A DNA stretch of 64,000 nucleotides from JAAYXE01 sp964391195. Its GTDB lineage: Bacteria; Chloroflexota; Anaerolineae; Anaerolineales; UBA4823. Positions 34,986 through 43,720 of this stretch are shown in pieces. The notes beneath the pieces were generated by a model, which searched no databases, was not told the origin of the DNA, and saw nothing but the letters and a program-made list of their open reading frames with translations. Where the stretch lies: positions 1 through 64,000 of the forward strand of contig CAYMLG010000015.1 in NCBI GenBank assembly GCA_964391195.1. Direction: 5' to 3'. Positions within the stretch are counted from its first letter, which is position 1, and each line of letters starts with the position of its first letter. Position numbers and translations under genes: made by a program.

Positions 34986-36497
34986 ATGGCTAAGTATGTA
35001 GCAGCAGTTGATCAGGGCACGACCAGCACTCGCTGTATGATCTTCGACCACAGCGGTAAAGTGATCAGCATCGCCCAGAAGGAACACGAGCAGATCTACC
35101 CCCGCCCGGGTTGGGTCGAGCACGATGCCATGGAGATCTGGCAGCGGACTCAGGAAGTCATCCGCGAGGCCGTCCAGAAGTCTGGCGCAGTTGCCGGTGA
35201 CATCGCCGCGGTTGGCGTCACCAACCAGCGCGAGACGACCGTTGTCTGGGACCGCCGCACCGGCAAGCCCTACTACAACGCTATCGTCTGGCAGGACACC
35301 CGCACCAAAGAGATCATCGATGAATTCGGCAAAGATGGTGGGCAGGATCGCTTCCGCCCCAAAGTGGGTCTGCCCCTGGCGACCTACTTCTCCGGCCCCA
35401 AGATTAAATGGATCCTGGATAACGTGGAAGGTGTGCGCGCCGCCGCTGAACGGGGCGACGCCATTTTCGGCAATATCGACACCTGGGAGATCTGGTGGCT
35501 CACCGGCGGTCCCGATGGCGGCAGCCATGTGACCGACGTCTCCAACGCTTCCCGCACCATGCTCATGAACCTGGAGACGCTGGACTGGGATCAGGAAATC
35601 CTGGATATCATGGGCATTCCGCGCGCCATGCTGCCCCGGATTGTCCCCTCCAGCGACCCCAATACCTGGGGCACCACCCTCGCGAACGGGCCCTTCGGCG
35701 AGAAGATCCCCGTCTGCGGTGACCTGGGTGACCAGCAAGCGGCTCTGGTCGGCCAGACCTGCTTCAGCACCGGCGAAGCCAAGAACACCTACGGCACCGG
35801 CTGCTTTATGCTGATCAACACCGGCACGGAACCGATCCCCTCCAAGTCTGGCCTGCTCACCACCCTGGGCTACAAGTTCGGCGATCAGCCCGCCGTCTAC
35901 TGCCTCGAAGGCTCCATCGCCATCACCGGGGCCCTGGTCCAATGGCTGCGGGACAACCTCAATATGATTGAGAAATCCCCCGAGATCGAAGACCTGGCCA
36001 AGACCGTGGAAGACAACGGCGGCATCTACTTCGTGCCCGCCTTCTCGGGCCTGTTCGCGCCCTACTGGCGCAGCGACGCCCGCGGCGTGATCGTTGGGCT
36101 CACCCGCTTCATCAACAAGGGCCACATCGCCCGCGCCACCCTCGAAGCCACCGCTTTCCAGACCCGCGAAGTGCTGGACGCGATGGAGAAGGACTCCGGG
36201 GTACAATTGAAGGCGCTCAAGGTGGATGGCGGCATGGTCTTCAACGAGCTGCTGATGCAGTTCCAGGCCGACATCCTCAACGTGCCCGTCGTCCGCCCGC
36301 AGGTCTCCGAGACGACCTCCCTCGGCGCGGCCTACGCCGCCGGCCTGGCTGTTGGCTTCTGGGACAACCTGGATGACCTGCGCGCCAACTGGCTCATCGA
36401 CAAGACCTGGGAGCCGAAGATGGACGAAGGCGAGCGCGAGAAGCTGTACGCCGGCTGGAAGAAAGCCGTCACCCGCTCCTTCGACTGGGTCGAATAG
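34986..36497 (+). CDS. glpK: Glycerol kinase
   Basis: ATP-dependent glycerol kinase of the FGGY family (503 aa, normal length). It shows DQGTTSTR at the start, TNQRET, WQDTRT, GDLGDQQAALVGQ and the C-terminal KVDGGMVFNELLMQFQADI. AGGAGG lies upstream of the ATG. Its place inside the dhaKLM operon, with glpF, gives the cell two C3 entry routes: glycerol by GlpK and dihydroxyacetone by DhaKLM. The HPr-phosphorylated histidine of Firmicutes GlpK is not seen. Confidence 0.96.
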   Translation: MAKYVAAVDQGTTSTRCMIFDHSGKVISIAQKEHEQIYPRPGWVEHDAMEIWQRTQEVIREAVQKSGAVAGDIAAVGVTNQRETTVVWDRRTGKPYYNAIVWQDTRTKEIIDEFGKDGGQDRFRPKVGLPLATYFSGPKIKWILDNVEGVRAAAERGDAIFGNIDTWEIWWLTGGPDGGSHVTDVSNASRTMLMNLETLDWDQEILDIMGIPRAMLPRIVPSSDPNTWGTTLANGPFGEKIPVCGDLGDQQAALVGQTCFSTGEAKNTYGTGCFMLINTGTEPIPSKSGLLTTLGYKFGDQPAVYCLEGSIAITGALVQWLRDNLNMIEKSPEIEDLAKTVEDNGGIYFVPAFSGLFAPYWRSDARGVIVGLTRFINKGHIARATLEATAFQTREVLDAMEKDSGVQLKALKVDGGMVFNELLMQFQADILNVPVVRPQVSETTSLGAAYAAGLAVGFWDNLDDLRANWLIDKTWEPKMDEGEREKLYAGWKKAVTRSFDWVE

Positions 36498-36516
36498 GCG
36501 AATCTGTCTCCACCTG

Positions 36517-36542
36517 TCAGGGGCCGGCAGACCGGCCCCTGA
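36517..36542 (+). repeat. Hairpin after glpK
   Basis: TCAGGGGCCGG (36517-36527) pairs perfectly with 36532-36542 around a 4-nt loop. There is no T-tract. Confidence 0.6.
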
Positions 36543-36564
36543 TAGCCTCATAAGAGGTACCCAT

Positions 36565-36599
36565 GCGGCGCACCCCTGAACTTTGCATGGGTGCGCCGC
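36565..36599 (+). repeat. Second hairpin after glpK
   Basis: GCGGCGCACCC (36565-36575) pairs with 36589-36599 around a 13-nt loop. With the preceding hairpin it separates glpK from the next small gene. Confidence 0.55.
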
Positions 36600-36621
36600 T
36601 CGCTCGATTAAGGGTTGCCTG

Positions 36622-36885
36622 ATGGCGAAAAAACCTGGAAAACGAAAAGAAAAGAAGCAGGCGAATCGGGCATCGTCTCAAAACGCTGTGGGACCATGGA
36701 TCTCGATGCGAGTCGGCGTCATCGTCATTTCTATCACCAGTGTGGTTATGGCGGTGCTCACCGCGTACCAGGCCATTCCGCTCAAAGGTGTGGTTGATGG
36801 GATTCTTTACGGATTGCTTTTCGGCGGGATGATATGGATCGTTTTCTTCGGCTTCATCCTCTTCAACCGCTTCCTCAGGCGGTGA
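36622..36885 (+). CDS. Small two-helix membrane protein
   Basis: An 87-aa protein with a Lys-rich N-terminus (KKPGKRKEKKQ) followed by two hydrophobic segments (about 33-50 and 60-82). AAGGG lies upstream of the ATG. Its stop overlaps the GTG start of the next gene (GTGA), so the two are coupled. I do not recognise a family. Confidence 0.65.
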   Translation: MAKKPGKRKEKKQANRASSQNAVGPWISMRVGVIVISITSVVMAVLTAYQAIPLKGVVDGILYGLLFGGMIWIVFFGFILFNRFLRR

Positions 36886-37475
36886 ACCCGGTCCTTCAAG
36901 ATGATTCCACCTGGGAAGACCTCTGGTCGCCCTACGACCAGCCCACCTATCAGGCGGTGCTGAATTACCTGCGACCTGCAGATATCGTGCTCGACATTGG
37001 GGCCGGAGATTTGCGGTTATCCCGGCAGATGGCTGCTTCGGTCCAACAGGTATTCGCCGTGGAGCGCCGGGAAGAAGTCCTCCGTCTGCTGAGCCTGGCT
37101 GATTATCTCGGCCTGCCGTCGAACCTGGTGGTCATCGTCGCAGACGCCCGTTGGTTATCCTTTCCGCCCGATATCACCACCGGCGTCCTGCTGATGCGCC
37201 ACTGCACTCACTTCCGCCTGTATGCGGAAAAGTTGTTGGACTGCGGTTGTTCTCGCCTGATCACCAATGCCCGCTGGCGTATGGGGGTGGAAATGGTCGA
37301 TCTGCAGGCGCCCAGGCAGGATTTCTCAGCGGTGGAGATGGGCTGGTATGCCTGCTGGTGTGGCGCGGTTGGCTTTAAGCCCGGCCCGCCCGAGCGTCTG
37401 AATCCGGAGACGGAGGCCATCATCCATGAAGTGAGCGCCTGCCCGCGGTGCTCTTCTTCCACTCCCCTCTGCTAA
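36882..37475 (+). CDS. Class I SAM-dependent methyltransferase-like protein
   Basis: A 197-aa protein with a Rossmann SAM motif (IVLDIGAGDLRLS) and an acidic residue after strand 2 (AVERREE). The GTG at 36882 is chosen because it overlaps the preceding stop (GTGA). The C-terminus has a CPRC pair that could bind metal. The substrate is unknown, and no link to glycerol metabolism is evident beyond position. Confidence 0.7.
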   Translation: MNPVLQDDSTWEDLWSPYDQPTYQAVLNYLRPADIVLDIGAGDLRLSRQMAASVQQVFAVERREEVLRLLSLADYLGLPSNLVVIVADARWLSFPPDITTGVLLMRHCTHFRLYAEKLLDCGCSRLITNARWRMGVEMVDLQAPRQDFSAVEMGWYACWCGAVGFKPGPPERLNPETEAIIHEVSACPRCSSSTPLC

Positions 37476-37701
37476 AAACAAGAACCACACAGGCCGGGTG
37501 AGGCAGCCGCCTCCTCGCACCCGAGGATCTCACCGGGCTGGCCGGGCTCCTTCAGCGGTGGTTCGAACCAAACCGGCAGATATCGAGGCGGCTCGAACCA
37601 GATACCTTCGATTGACAATCTTTGTATCCTGATGGATTGAGATCCACTCATCCAGATCCATTGCACTTATCAATAGGCGGTAAGTAAGGAGGCAAGGCAT
37701 C

Positions 37702-40206
37702 ATGCCCGGTATCGTGATCGTATCGCACAGCAGGCCGCTCGCCCTGGCCCTTGCCGAGTTAGTAAAACAGGTGTCCAGCCCGGATATCCCCCTGGCGATC
37801 GCCGCCGGTGTGGGACCCGACAGGCAGGAATTTGGTACGGACGCGGTGGAGATCGCCGAAGCCATCCAGTCGGTCTACAGCCCGGAAGGGGTGCTGGTCT
37901 TGATGGATCTCGGCAGCGCGGTGCTCAGCGCCGAGATGGCTGTGGAACTGCTCCCCGAAGAACTGCGCTCCGCGATCCGCTTCTGCCCGGCGCCGATGGT
38001 GGAGGGTGCGATTGCGGCCGGGGTGATGGCCAGGGTGGGCGCCGACCTGCAAAGCCTGTGCCAGGAAGCGGAGGGGGCCTTGCAGGCCAAGCAAGAGCAG
38101 TTGGGGGCATCCGCCGCAGAGGCTGCTCCCGCCGTGCTCGAAACGGCTACCCCAACCACTGCTCAAGAAGTGCGCCTGAAGCTCACCAACCGCTACGGAC
38201 TCCACGCCCGGCCCGCGGCGCGCTTTGTGCAAACTGCCTCCGGTTACCAGGCGAAAATCGAAGTCCGCAATCTCACCTCGGGAAAAGGACCGGTGACAGC
38301 CCGCAGCCTGAACGCTCTGGCCACCCTGGGGGCTGTGGGAGGCGATGAAATCGCCATCTCTGCCGAGGGGCCCGAAGCCGGGCAAGCCCTGGAAGCCCTG
38401 CGCCGCCTGGTCGAATCCGCCTTCGGTGAGGACGGCGAACCCGAACCGGCGCTCGTCTCTCCCCCGGCAGAGCGGCCGGAGGCCCGAGAAGTCGCCCCCG
38501 GAGAGCCGGCCACTGCGATCCCAATCTCAGCCGGGATCGCCCTGGGCCCGTTTTACCGCTACCAGGCCCCACTCCCCCCCATCCCCGACCGGCCCGGCCT
38601 CGACCCCCAGCAGGAGTGGGAGACTTTGCAGGCCGCCCTTGAGGCTGTCGCCGGGGAGATCCGCAAGCGCCGGACCGCCTTGCAGCGCAGCCTGGGGCAG
38701 GAGCAGGCCGCAATCTTCGACGCTCACCTGCTCATCCTCCAGGACCCGGACCTTATCGAGGCGGCTCACCAGCGAATTTTCACCGACCGCATGAACCCGG
38801 CTCTCGCCTGGCATACCAGCATCCAGGAAGTCGCTGCCCGCTACCGGGAACTCAGCGACCCTTACCTGCAGCAGCGTGCGGTCGATGTAGAGGACATCGG
38901 CAGGCAGGTTCTGTTCGCCCTGCTTGGCCAGCCGGCCGTCGAACCGCTTCACTTCGACCGGCCGGTGATCCTCTTTGCCGATGAGCTCACCGTCACCGAG
39001 ACCTCGCGCCTGGATATGAGTTCGGTGCTGGGGCTGGTGATGGTTAGCGGCGGGACGACCTCCCACAGCGCAATCCTGGCCAGAGCATTGGGCCTCCCCG
39101 CCGTTTCCGGCGCCTCGCCTGCCCTGGCCGACCTCCCGGATGGCACGCTGGTAGCCCTGGACGGCGGCTCCGGCGAGATTTGGGTCGATCCGCCGGCCGA
39201 GCTGCAAGCCCAACTCACCGCCCGGCGCCAGGCCTGGCTGGCCGAGCGCCGCCGCTTGCTGGATGCCAGCCAGGGTCCGGCCCGCACCACCGACGGGCGG
39301 GCGGTCGAAGTCGCCGCCAACGCCGGCAGCCTGGCGGATGCCCAGGCCGCGGTGCTCAATGGGGCAGAGGCGATTGGCCTGCTGCGCACCGAATTCCTGT
39401 TCCTCGACCGGGAAACCCCGCCCACCGAAGCCGAACAGCTCACCGCCCTGAGGGAAATCGGCGAAGCCATGCAGGGCCGGCCGGTCATTGTCCGCACGCT
39501 GGACGTCGGCGGCGATAAACCGCTGCCCTTTTTCCCCATCCCTCAGGAGGCCAATCCCTTCCTGGGGACCCGCGCCATTCGCCTTTCCGTGCGCCATCCG
39601 CAGGTCTTCCTGGAGCAGCTCCGAGCGATCCTGCGCGCCGGAGTATCCTTCCCCCTGCGGATCATGTTCCCCATGGTCGCCGCGGTCGAAGAGCTCGAAC
39701 AGGCCCGCGGCTGGTTGGAGCAGGCTCACACTGTTCTCCAGGCGGAAGGGACGCCCCACCTCTGGCCGGTGGAGACCGGCATTATGATCGAAGTGCCATC
39801 CGCCGCCATTCTGGCCGAGCAGTTCGCCCCGTCCGTCGATTTCTTCAGCATCGGCACCAACGACCTCACCCAGTACACCCTGGCCGCCGAACGCGGCAAC
39901 CCGGCGCTCAACGCCCTGGCCGATGCCCTCCACCCCGCGGTGCTGCGCCTCATCCACACCGTTGTCGAAAGCGCACACCGGCATGGGAAATGGGTCGGCG
40001 TCTGCGGTGAGCTGGCCGGCGATCCCCAGGCTGCCCCCATATTGATTGGGCTCGGCGTGGACGAACTCAGCCTGAACCCCGACGGCATCCCGCGCATCAA
40101 GCACACCATTCGCAGCTTAAGCTATGCGCAGGTCCAGGAGCTGGCCCAACGGGCCTTGCAGCTTTCCTCCGCCGCTGAGGTCCGCAAGCTGGTGGCCGGG
40201 ACCTGA
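37702..40206 (+). CDS. dhaM: DhaM with HPr and full-length Enzyme I (EIIA-HPr-EI fusion)
   Basis: An 834-aa phosphotransferase that moves phosphate from PEP to the DhaL-bound nucleotide. Residues 1-130 form the EIIA-Dha domain with active His9 (IVSHS). Residues about 153-240 form HPr with His168 (GLHARPA). Residues about 265-834 form Enzyme I with His455 (GGTTSHSAILA), the PEP-binding segments FFSIGTNDLTQY and GTRAIRLS, and the catalytic Cys768 (GVCGEL). E. coli DhaM (472 aa) has only the N-terminal part of EI and depends on general PTS Enzyme I. Here EI is complete, so the relay may be self-contained. AAGGAGG lies upstream of the ATG. Confidence 0.93.
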   Translation: MPGIVIVSHSRPLALALAELVKQVSSPDIPLAIAAGVGPDRQEFGTDAVEIAEAIQSVYSPEGVLVLMDLGSAVLSAEMAVELLPEELRSAIRFCPAPMVEGAIAAGVMARVGADLQSLCQEAEGALQAKQEQLGASAAEAAPAVLETATPTTAQEVRLKLTNRYGLHARPAARFVQTASGYQAKIEVRNLTSGKGPVTARSLNALATLGAVGGDEIAISAEGPEAGQALEALRRLVESAFGEDGEPEPALVSPPAERPEAREVAPGEPATAIPISAGIALGPFYRYQAPLPPIPDRPGLDPQQEWETLQAALEAVAGEIRKRRTALQRSLGQEQAAIFDAHLLILQDPDLIEAAHQRIFTDRMNPALAWHTSIQEVAARYRELSDPYLQQRAVDVEDIGRQVLFALLGQPAVEPLHFDRPVILFADELTVTETSRLDMSSVLGLVMVSGGTTSHSAILARALGLPAVSGASPALADLPDGTLVALDGGSGEIWVDPPAELQAQLTARRQAWLAERRRLLDASQGPARTTDGRAVEVAANAGSLADAQAAVLNGAEAIGLLRTEFLFLDRETPPTEAEQLTALREIGEAMQGRPVIVRTLDVGGDKPLPFFPIPQEANPFLGTRAIRLSVRHPQVFLEQLRAILRAGVSFPLRIMFPMVAAVEELEQARGWLEQAHTVLQAEGTPHLWPVETGIMIEVPSAAILAEQFAPSVDFFSIGTNDLTQYTLAAERGNPALNALADALHPAVLRLIHTVVESAHRHGKWVGVCGELAGDPQAAPILIGLGVDELSLNPDGIPRIKHTIRSLSYAQVQELAQRALQLSSAAEVRKLVAGT

Positions 40207-40250
40207 TCAGGGGACCCGCTCCGCCCTGCACCCCCTATTCGCGGCGCGAT

Positions 40251-40287
40251 GAACCGGCCAAACGGGTTGAAGCCGTTTGGCCGGTTC
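40251..40287 (+). repeat. 15-bp perfect inverted repeat after dhaM
   Basis: GAACCGGCCAAACGG (40251-40265) pairs with 40273-40287 around GTTGAAG. It shares the apical TGAAG with the hairpins at 29618 and 41413. No strong T-tract follows. Confidence 0.65.
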
Positions 40288-40344
40288 GTCTTTACTATCC
40301 GGCGGCCACCGCCGGAGGTTCAGCCCGGCCGGCGGCAGGTGCGC

Positions 40345-40944
40345 TTAATGCTGGTGATCGTCCTCGTGTTCATGATCCCCCTCAGTGTGTTCGTGGTCGT
40401 CGGCGTGACCGGCCTCGCCGTGGCTGTGGCTTCCCGAGGTGACCAGCCCGGGGAACAGAGGCTCTGCGGCCCGAGCCACTTCATACATGCCCACGCTCAA
40501 CACCACCGCCAGGACCACAGTCGCCACCGCCGTCTGCCAGAATCTTTCCGAGGACCTCCCCGGCCCTGCAAGGCGCGTGATGAGCAGGGCGAGGACCAGG
40601 GCGCTGGCCGCCTCCAGGACTTTGATAAGCACCCCGACCAGGTCCACCTCTTCCGGCGCGCCGGTGAAGGGTGCGGGCAAGAACCGGGTGATCACCCACA
40701 GGCTGATCAGGCTGAGGCTGAGTAAGATGCCCGCGGTCGCCAGCCGCCCCGATGATCTGAACCAGAAAATTGCCGCCCATAGAATTTGCACAACGCCTGC
40801 TACCCCCAGAAATATGCCATGCGCCGGAGCATGATCCCAATGCTGAGGGATCACCAGCAAGTGCAACACACCCGCCGCCAGCATCAACACCGCTGCGATC
40901 CTCGTGATCACACTGCTGCCGGCAACTTCTCTATCTCTTTCCAC
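40345..40944 (-). CDS. Multi-pass membrane protein with His-rich tail
   Basis: A 199-aa protein starting at GTG (40944) behind GGGAGGAG. About five hydrophobic segments cover residues 12-160. The last 35 residues are a His/Asp/Glu-rich tail (HSHGEAGHADDHEHTEGDHEHEDDHQH in part), typical of metal-binding ends. I do not recognise the family. A role in divalent metal binding or transport is inferred only from the tail. Confidence 0.65.
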   Translation of the reverse strand: MERDREVAGSSVITRIAAVLMLAAGVLHLLVIPQHWDHAPAHGIFLGVAGVVQILWAAIFWFRSSGRLATAGILLSLSLISLWVITRFLPAPFTGAPEEVDLVGVLIKVLEAASALVLALLITRLAGPGRSSERFWQTAVATVVLAVVLSVGMYEVARAAEPLFPGLVTSGSHSHGEAGHADDHEHTEGDHEHEDDHQH

Positions 40945-41176
40945 TTCTCCTCCCTATATATAAAATTTTGAATTCCCCTTTGGCTAAAGGTACGGTTATA
41001 TGGCGATGCTGGATGTATCATGATCGAACTCGCCGCTTTTGTGGAGCATGGGATCTTCAGCGTTTTTTATGATATCGCGTACATTGCTGCGCACATTGGT
41101 TGAGCGCCCTATTCCCCATCCATATCTTTCTATTAGGTATCCGTGGAAGGTGATCATCTGGCATAACCGCCTGGCA
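40945..41176. other. Intergenic stretch left of tRNA-Lys
   Basis: This stretch is AT-richer than its surroundings and holds the TATATATA-rich upstream region of the 40345-40944 gene. I see no convincing gene or RNA here. Confidence 0.4.
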
Positions 41177-41208
41177 AACAAAAAACCCAGATACCATTAT
41201 ATCTGGGT
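41177..41208 (-). terminator. Terminator of tRNA-Lys
   Basis: On the minus strand ACCCAGATA pairs with TATCTGGGT (9 bp, loop TAATGG), followed by a run of T. It begins 16 bp after the tRNA 3' end. Confidence 0.9.
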
Positions 41209-41223
41209 CTGTGTGGTGTATAT

Positions 41224-41299
41224 TGGTGACCCCGACAGGACTCGAACCTGTAACCAATTGATTAAGAGTCAACTGCTCTGCCAGTTGAGCTACGGGGCC
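41224..41299 (-). tRNA. tRNA-Lys (anticodon CTT)
   Basis: The minus strand folds as a full cloverleaf: GGCCCCG acceptor (one G-U pair), D arm AGCTCAACTGGCAGAGC, anticodon loop ACTCTTAAT with anticodon CTT, and T arm CAGGTTCGAGTCCTG. The 3' CCA is encoded (41224-41226). Confidence 0.97.
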
Positions 41300-41316
41300 G
41301 TTTTTGCAGCGGGGGA

Positions 41317-41344
41317 ATTATACCGCATTACTGCTTCCTGTCAA
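41317..41344 (-). promoter_or_regulatory. Promoter of tRNA-Lys
   Basis: Leftward TTGACA (41339-41344) and TATAAT (41317-41322) are both perfect and are separated by 16 bp. The -10 box ends 17 bp before the mature tRNA. Confidence 0.85.
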
Positions 41345-41412
41345 CGATTTTTGTGCTCTATGTGCACGCCCAACTTGCCGGCAGGCGGCCGGCACTGCCG
41401 GCCGAAGGAGTT

Positions 41413-41457
41413 GGTGTTTTGGGGTGGGGCGGTGAAGCCGTCCCACCCCAAAACACC
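41413..41457. repeat. 20-bp inverted repeat with TGAAG loop
   Basis: GGTGTTTTGGGGTGGG (41413-41428) pairs with 41442-41457. An inner GCGG/CCGT stem closes on TGAAG. The arms resemble the pfp terminator at 3602-3648. The surrounding 41345-41663 region holds no gene. Confidence 0.7.
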
Positions 41458-41663
41458 GTTCACTTCTGACCACATTTACCTGCACACTGGGCTCTCGTGC
41501 ATGGCTTTCCCAAACCCTTCTACGCTAAAAACTGGCATACGTCGTGTTCTGCAGGGCGCGTCCCCTGATTCATCAATTTCTATAGGACCGCCAACCTAAA
41601 TTCGTTATATAATCATGGGTGGCAAACCCACTTCCGCCGTCTGAGTTGCGACAAACCTACCTT

Positions 41664-42665
41664 ATGATTTCCCCCTCGATCACTGCCGTTCCCGGCATTC
41701 GCATTGGGCAAGTACAAGACGAACAGGCTCTCACCGGCTGTACGGTGATTCTGTGCGAGCAGGGCGCGGTCGGCGGCGTGGACCAGCGGGGCGGCGCCCC
41801 CGGCACCCGCGAGACCGCGCTCCTCAGCCCCATGCACCTCGTCCAGCGTGTGCACGCCGTACTGCTGGCCGGCGGTTCGGCGTTTGGCCTGGACGCCGCC
41901 GGCGGAGTGATGCGTTACCTGGAAGAGCGGGGGGTGGGTTTCGATACCGGCCTCCTGCCCGTACCCATCGTCCCCGCTGCCATTCTTTTCGATCTCGGGT
42001 TAGGGTCGTCTACCGTCCGCCCGGATGCGACCATGGGCTACCAGGCCTGCCTGAACGCCACCGCCTCCCCACCCAGAGAAGGCAACGCCGGCGCCGGAAC
42101 GGGGGCCACGGTGGGCAAAATCCTGGGCATGGAGCGGGCGATGAAAGGCGGCCTGGGGACCGCGGCCATCGATCTCGGTGGCGGGCTGGTTGTGGGCGCC
42201 ATTGTCGCCGTGAACGCCTGGGGAGATATCATCGACCCCGCTTCCGGCGAGATCCTGGCCGGGGTTCGCGCCTTCCCTACTCCCGGGCAAACTCCAGCCT
42301 CCCCTTTTGCCGATACCCTGAAGATCCTGCGCCAACACCGGGGCCGGCGGCCAGATGGTCCCCCGGCCGCTGGTTCCACGGTCATCGGCGTGGTCGCCAC
42401 GAACGCCGCCCTCACCAAGGAAGAAACGAACAAAGTCGCCCAGATGGCGCACGCCGGGCTCGCCCGCGCCGTTCGCCCGGCCCATACCCCATATGATGGG
42501 GACATCATTTTTGCCCTGGCCACTGGGGAGGTTCCGGCTGACACCAACCTGGTAGGGGCCTTCGCCGCCGAGGTGTTCGCTCAGGCCATCGTCCGGGGGG
42601 TGCTCGCAGCCCGGCCAGCAGGCGGGCTGCCCTCCGCATCCAGCCTGCCCCTTCGTTCCGACTGA
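41664..42665 (+). CDS. P1-family (DmpA/NylC-type) N-terminal-nucleophile peptidase
   Basis: A 333-aa member of the P1/S58 family, which self-cleaves to form an N-terminal nucleophile and acts as aminopeptidase or amide hydrolase. The N-terminal half carries TAVPGIRIG, LLAGGSAFGLDAAGGV and NAGAGTGATVGK. The cleavage region reads VIGVVATNAALTKEE, where family members place the nucleophile Ser or Thr (Thr here). The ATG at 41664 begins at the family start. A TATAAT is at 41608-41613. The substrate is unknown. Confidence 0.85.
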   Translation: MISPSITAVPGIRIGQVQDEQALTGCTVILCEQGAVGGVDQRGGAPGTRETALLSPMHLVQRVHAVLLAGGSAFGLDAAGGVMRYLEERGVGFDTGLLPVPIVPAAILFDLGLGSSTVRPDATMGYQACLNATASPPREGNAGAGTGATVGKILGMERAMKGGLGTAAIDLGGGLVVGAIVAVNAWGDIIDPASGEILAGVRAFPTPGQTPASPFADTLKILRQHRGRRPDGPPAAGSTVIGVVATNAALTKEETNKVAQMAHAGLARAVRPAHTPYDGDIIFALATGEVPADTNLVGAFAAEVFAQAIVRGVLAARPAGGLPSASSLPLRSD

Positions 42666-42713
42666 GCGGCGCCTGTCATCACAGTCTATGCTTCTGCCAC
42701 CGAGGTAAACCAG

Positions 42714-43697
42714 ATGTCCAAAGAAACCCTCCTCATCGTAGACGATAACCGGGTTCTACGTGAAGGCTTGAGTGAGATGCTCTCCATCGAGGGATTTAGC
42801 ATCCGGACCGCTTCCAACGGGCTCGAGGCGCTGGAACTGATGCGGGAATTCTCCCCCGACCTCATCATCTCAGATATCACCATGCCCGAGATGGATGGCT
42901 ATTCCTTCTTCAACGCGGTGCGCGCCCGCGCCGAATGGGTGACCATCCCGTTTATATTTCTCACCGCTCGCGCCGAGAAGGAGGATATCCTTACTGGAAA
43001 AAACCTGGGCGCCGAGGACTATCTGATCAAACCCCTCACTCGCGAAGAACTGGTGACCGCGGTCCGCGCCCGCCTCAGCCGCTCGCGCCAGATCCGGGTC
43101 GCGCAGCTGCAGCAGGCTTACGAGGCCAGCCTGACCGCCCTGGCCAACGCGATCGATCTCCGCGATCGTTACACCCGCGGCCATGTCGAACGGGTGACAG
43201 CCTATTCGCTTGCCATCGCCCATCACCTGGGATGGCCGGAATGGCGCCTGGAACACCTGCGCTTCGGCGCCATCCTGCACGATATCGGCAAGATCCACAT
43301 CCGCGAGAGCACCCTGTTCAAAGAAAGCGATTTAAACGAAGAAGAATGGGAAGAAATTAAAGGCCATCCGATCAACGGCGCCGAGATGATCAAGGATATC
43401 CCCTATCTGGCGCCGGCAGTCTCCATCGTCCGCCACCATCACGAACGGTACGATGGTTCCGGTTATCCGGATGGGCTTGCGGGAGAGGCCATTCCGCCCG
43501 GCGCCCGCATTGTATCCCTGGCCGATTCGTTCGATGCCATGACCACCGATCGCCCTTACAGCAGCGGCCGCCCGTTCGAACAAGCCTACCATGATATCAT
43601 CGCCCAATCCGGGAAACTCTACGACCCGGAGGTGGTCGCCGCCTTCCGCAAAGCCTGGGAGACCGGCGAGATCCAGGCCATCTCAGTATCCTGGTAG
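42714..43697 (+). CDS. Response regulator with HD-GYP c-di-GMP phosphodiesterase domain
   Basis: A 327-aa protein with an N-terminal receiver domain: acidic pair Asp10/Asp11, phosphoacceptor Asp54 in ISDITMPEMDG, and the Lys of LIKP. It is joined to an HD-GYP domain with HDIGK and the full GYP signature HHHERYDGSGYPDGL. That domain class hydrolyses cyclic di-GMP. A GAGG ribosome site precedes the ATG. No histidine kinase is adjacent, so the signal source is outside the window. Confidence 0.92.
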   Translation: MSKETLLIVDDNRVLREGLSEMLSIEGFSIRTASNGLEALELMREFSPDLIISDITMPEMDGYSFFNAVRARAEWVTIPFIFLTARAEKEDILTGKNLGAEDYLIKPLTREELVTAVRARLSRSRQIRVAQLQQAYEASLTALANAIDLRDRYTRGHVERVTAYSLAIAHHLGWPEWRLEHLRFGAILHDIGKIHIRESTLFKESDLNEEEWEEIKGHPINGAEMIKDIPYLAPAVSIVRHHHERYDGSGYPDGLAGEAIPPGARIVSLADSFDAMTTDRPYSSGRPFEQAYHDIIAQSGKLYDPEVVAAFRKAWETGEIQAISVSW

Positions 43698-43720
43698 ACG
43701 GGGTCCGAAGCACGTTTTCC

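Noticed and set aside
34662..36551. A 629-codon open frame antisense to glpK, and similar long antisense frames elsewhere
   Set aside because: The opposite strand encodes an unmistakable family protein. High GC at third positions leaves antisense frames open, and the antisense products have no recognisable motifs.
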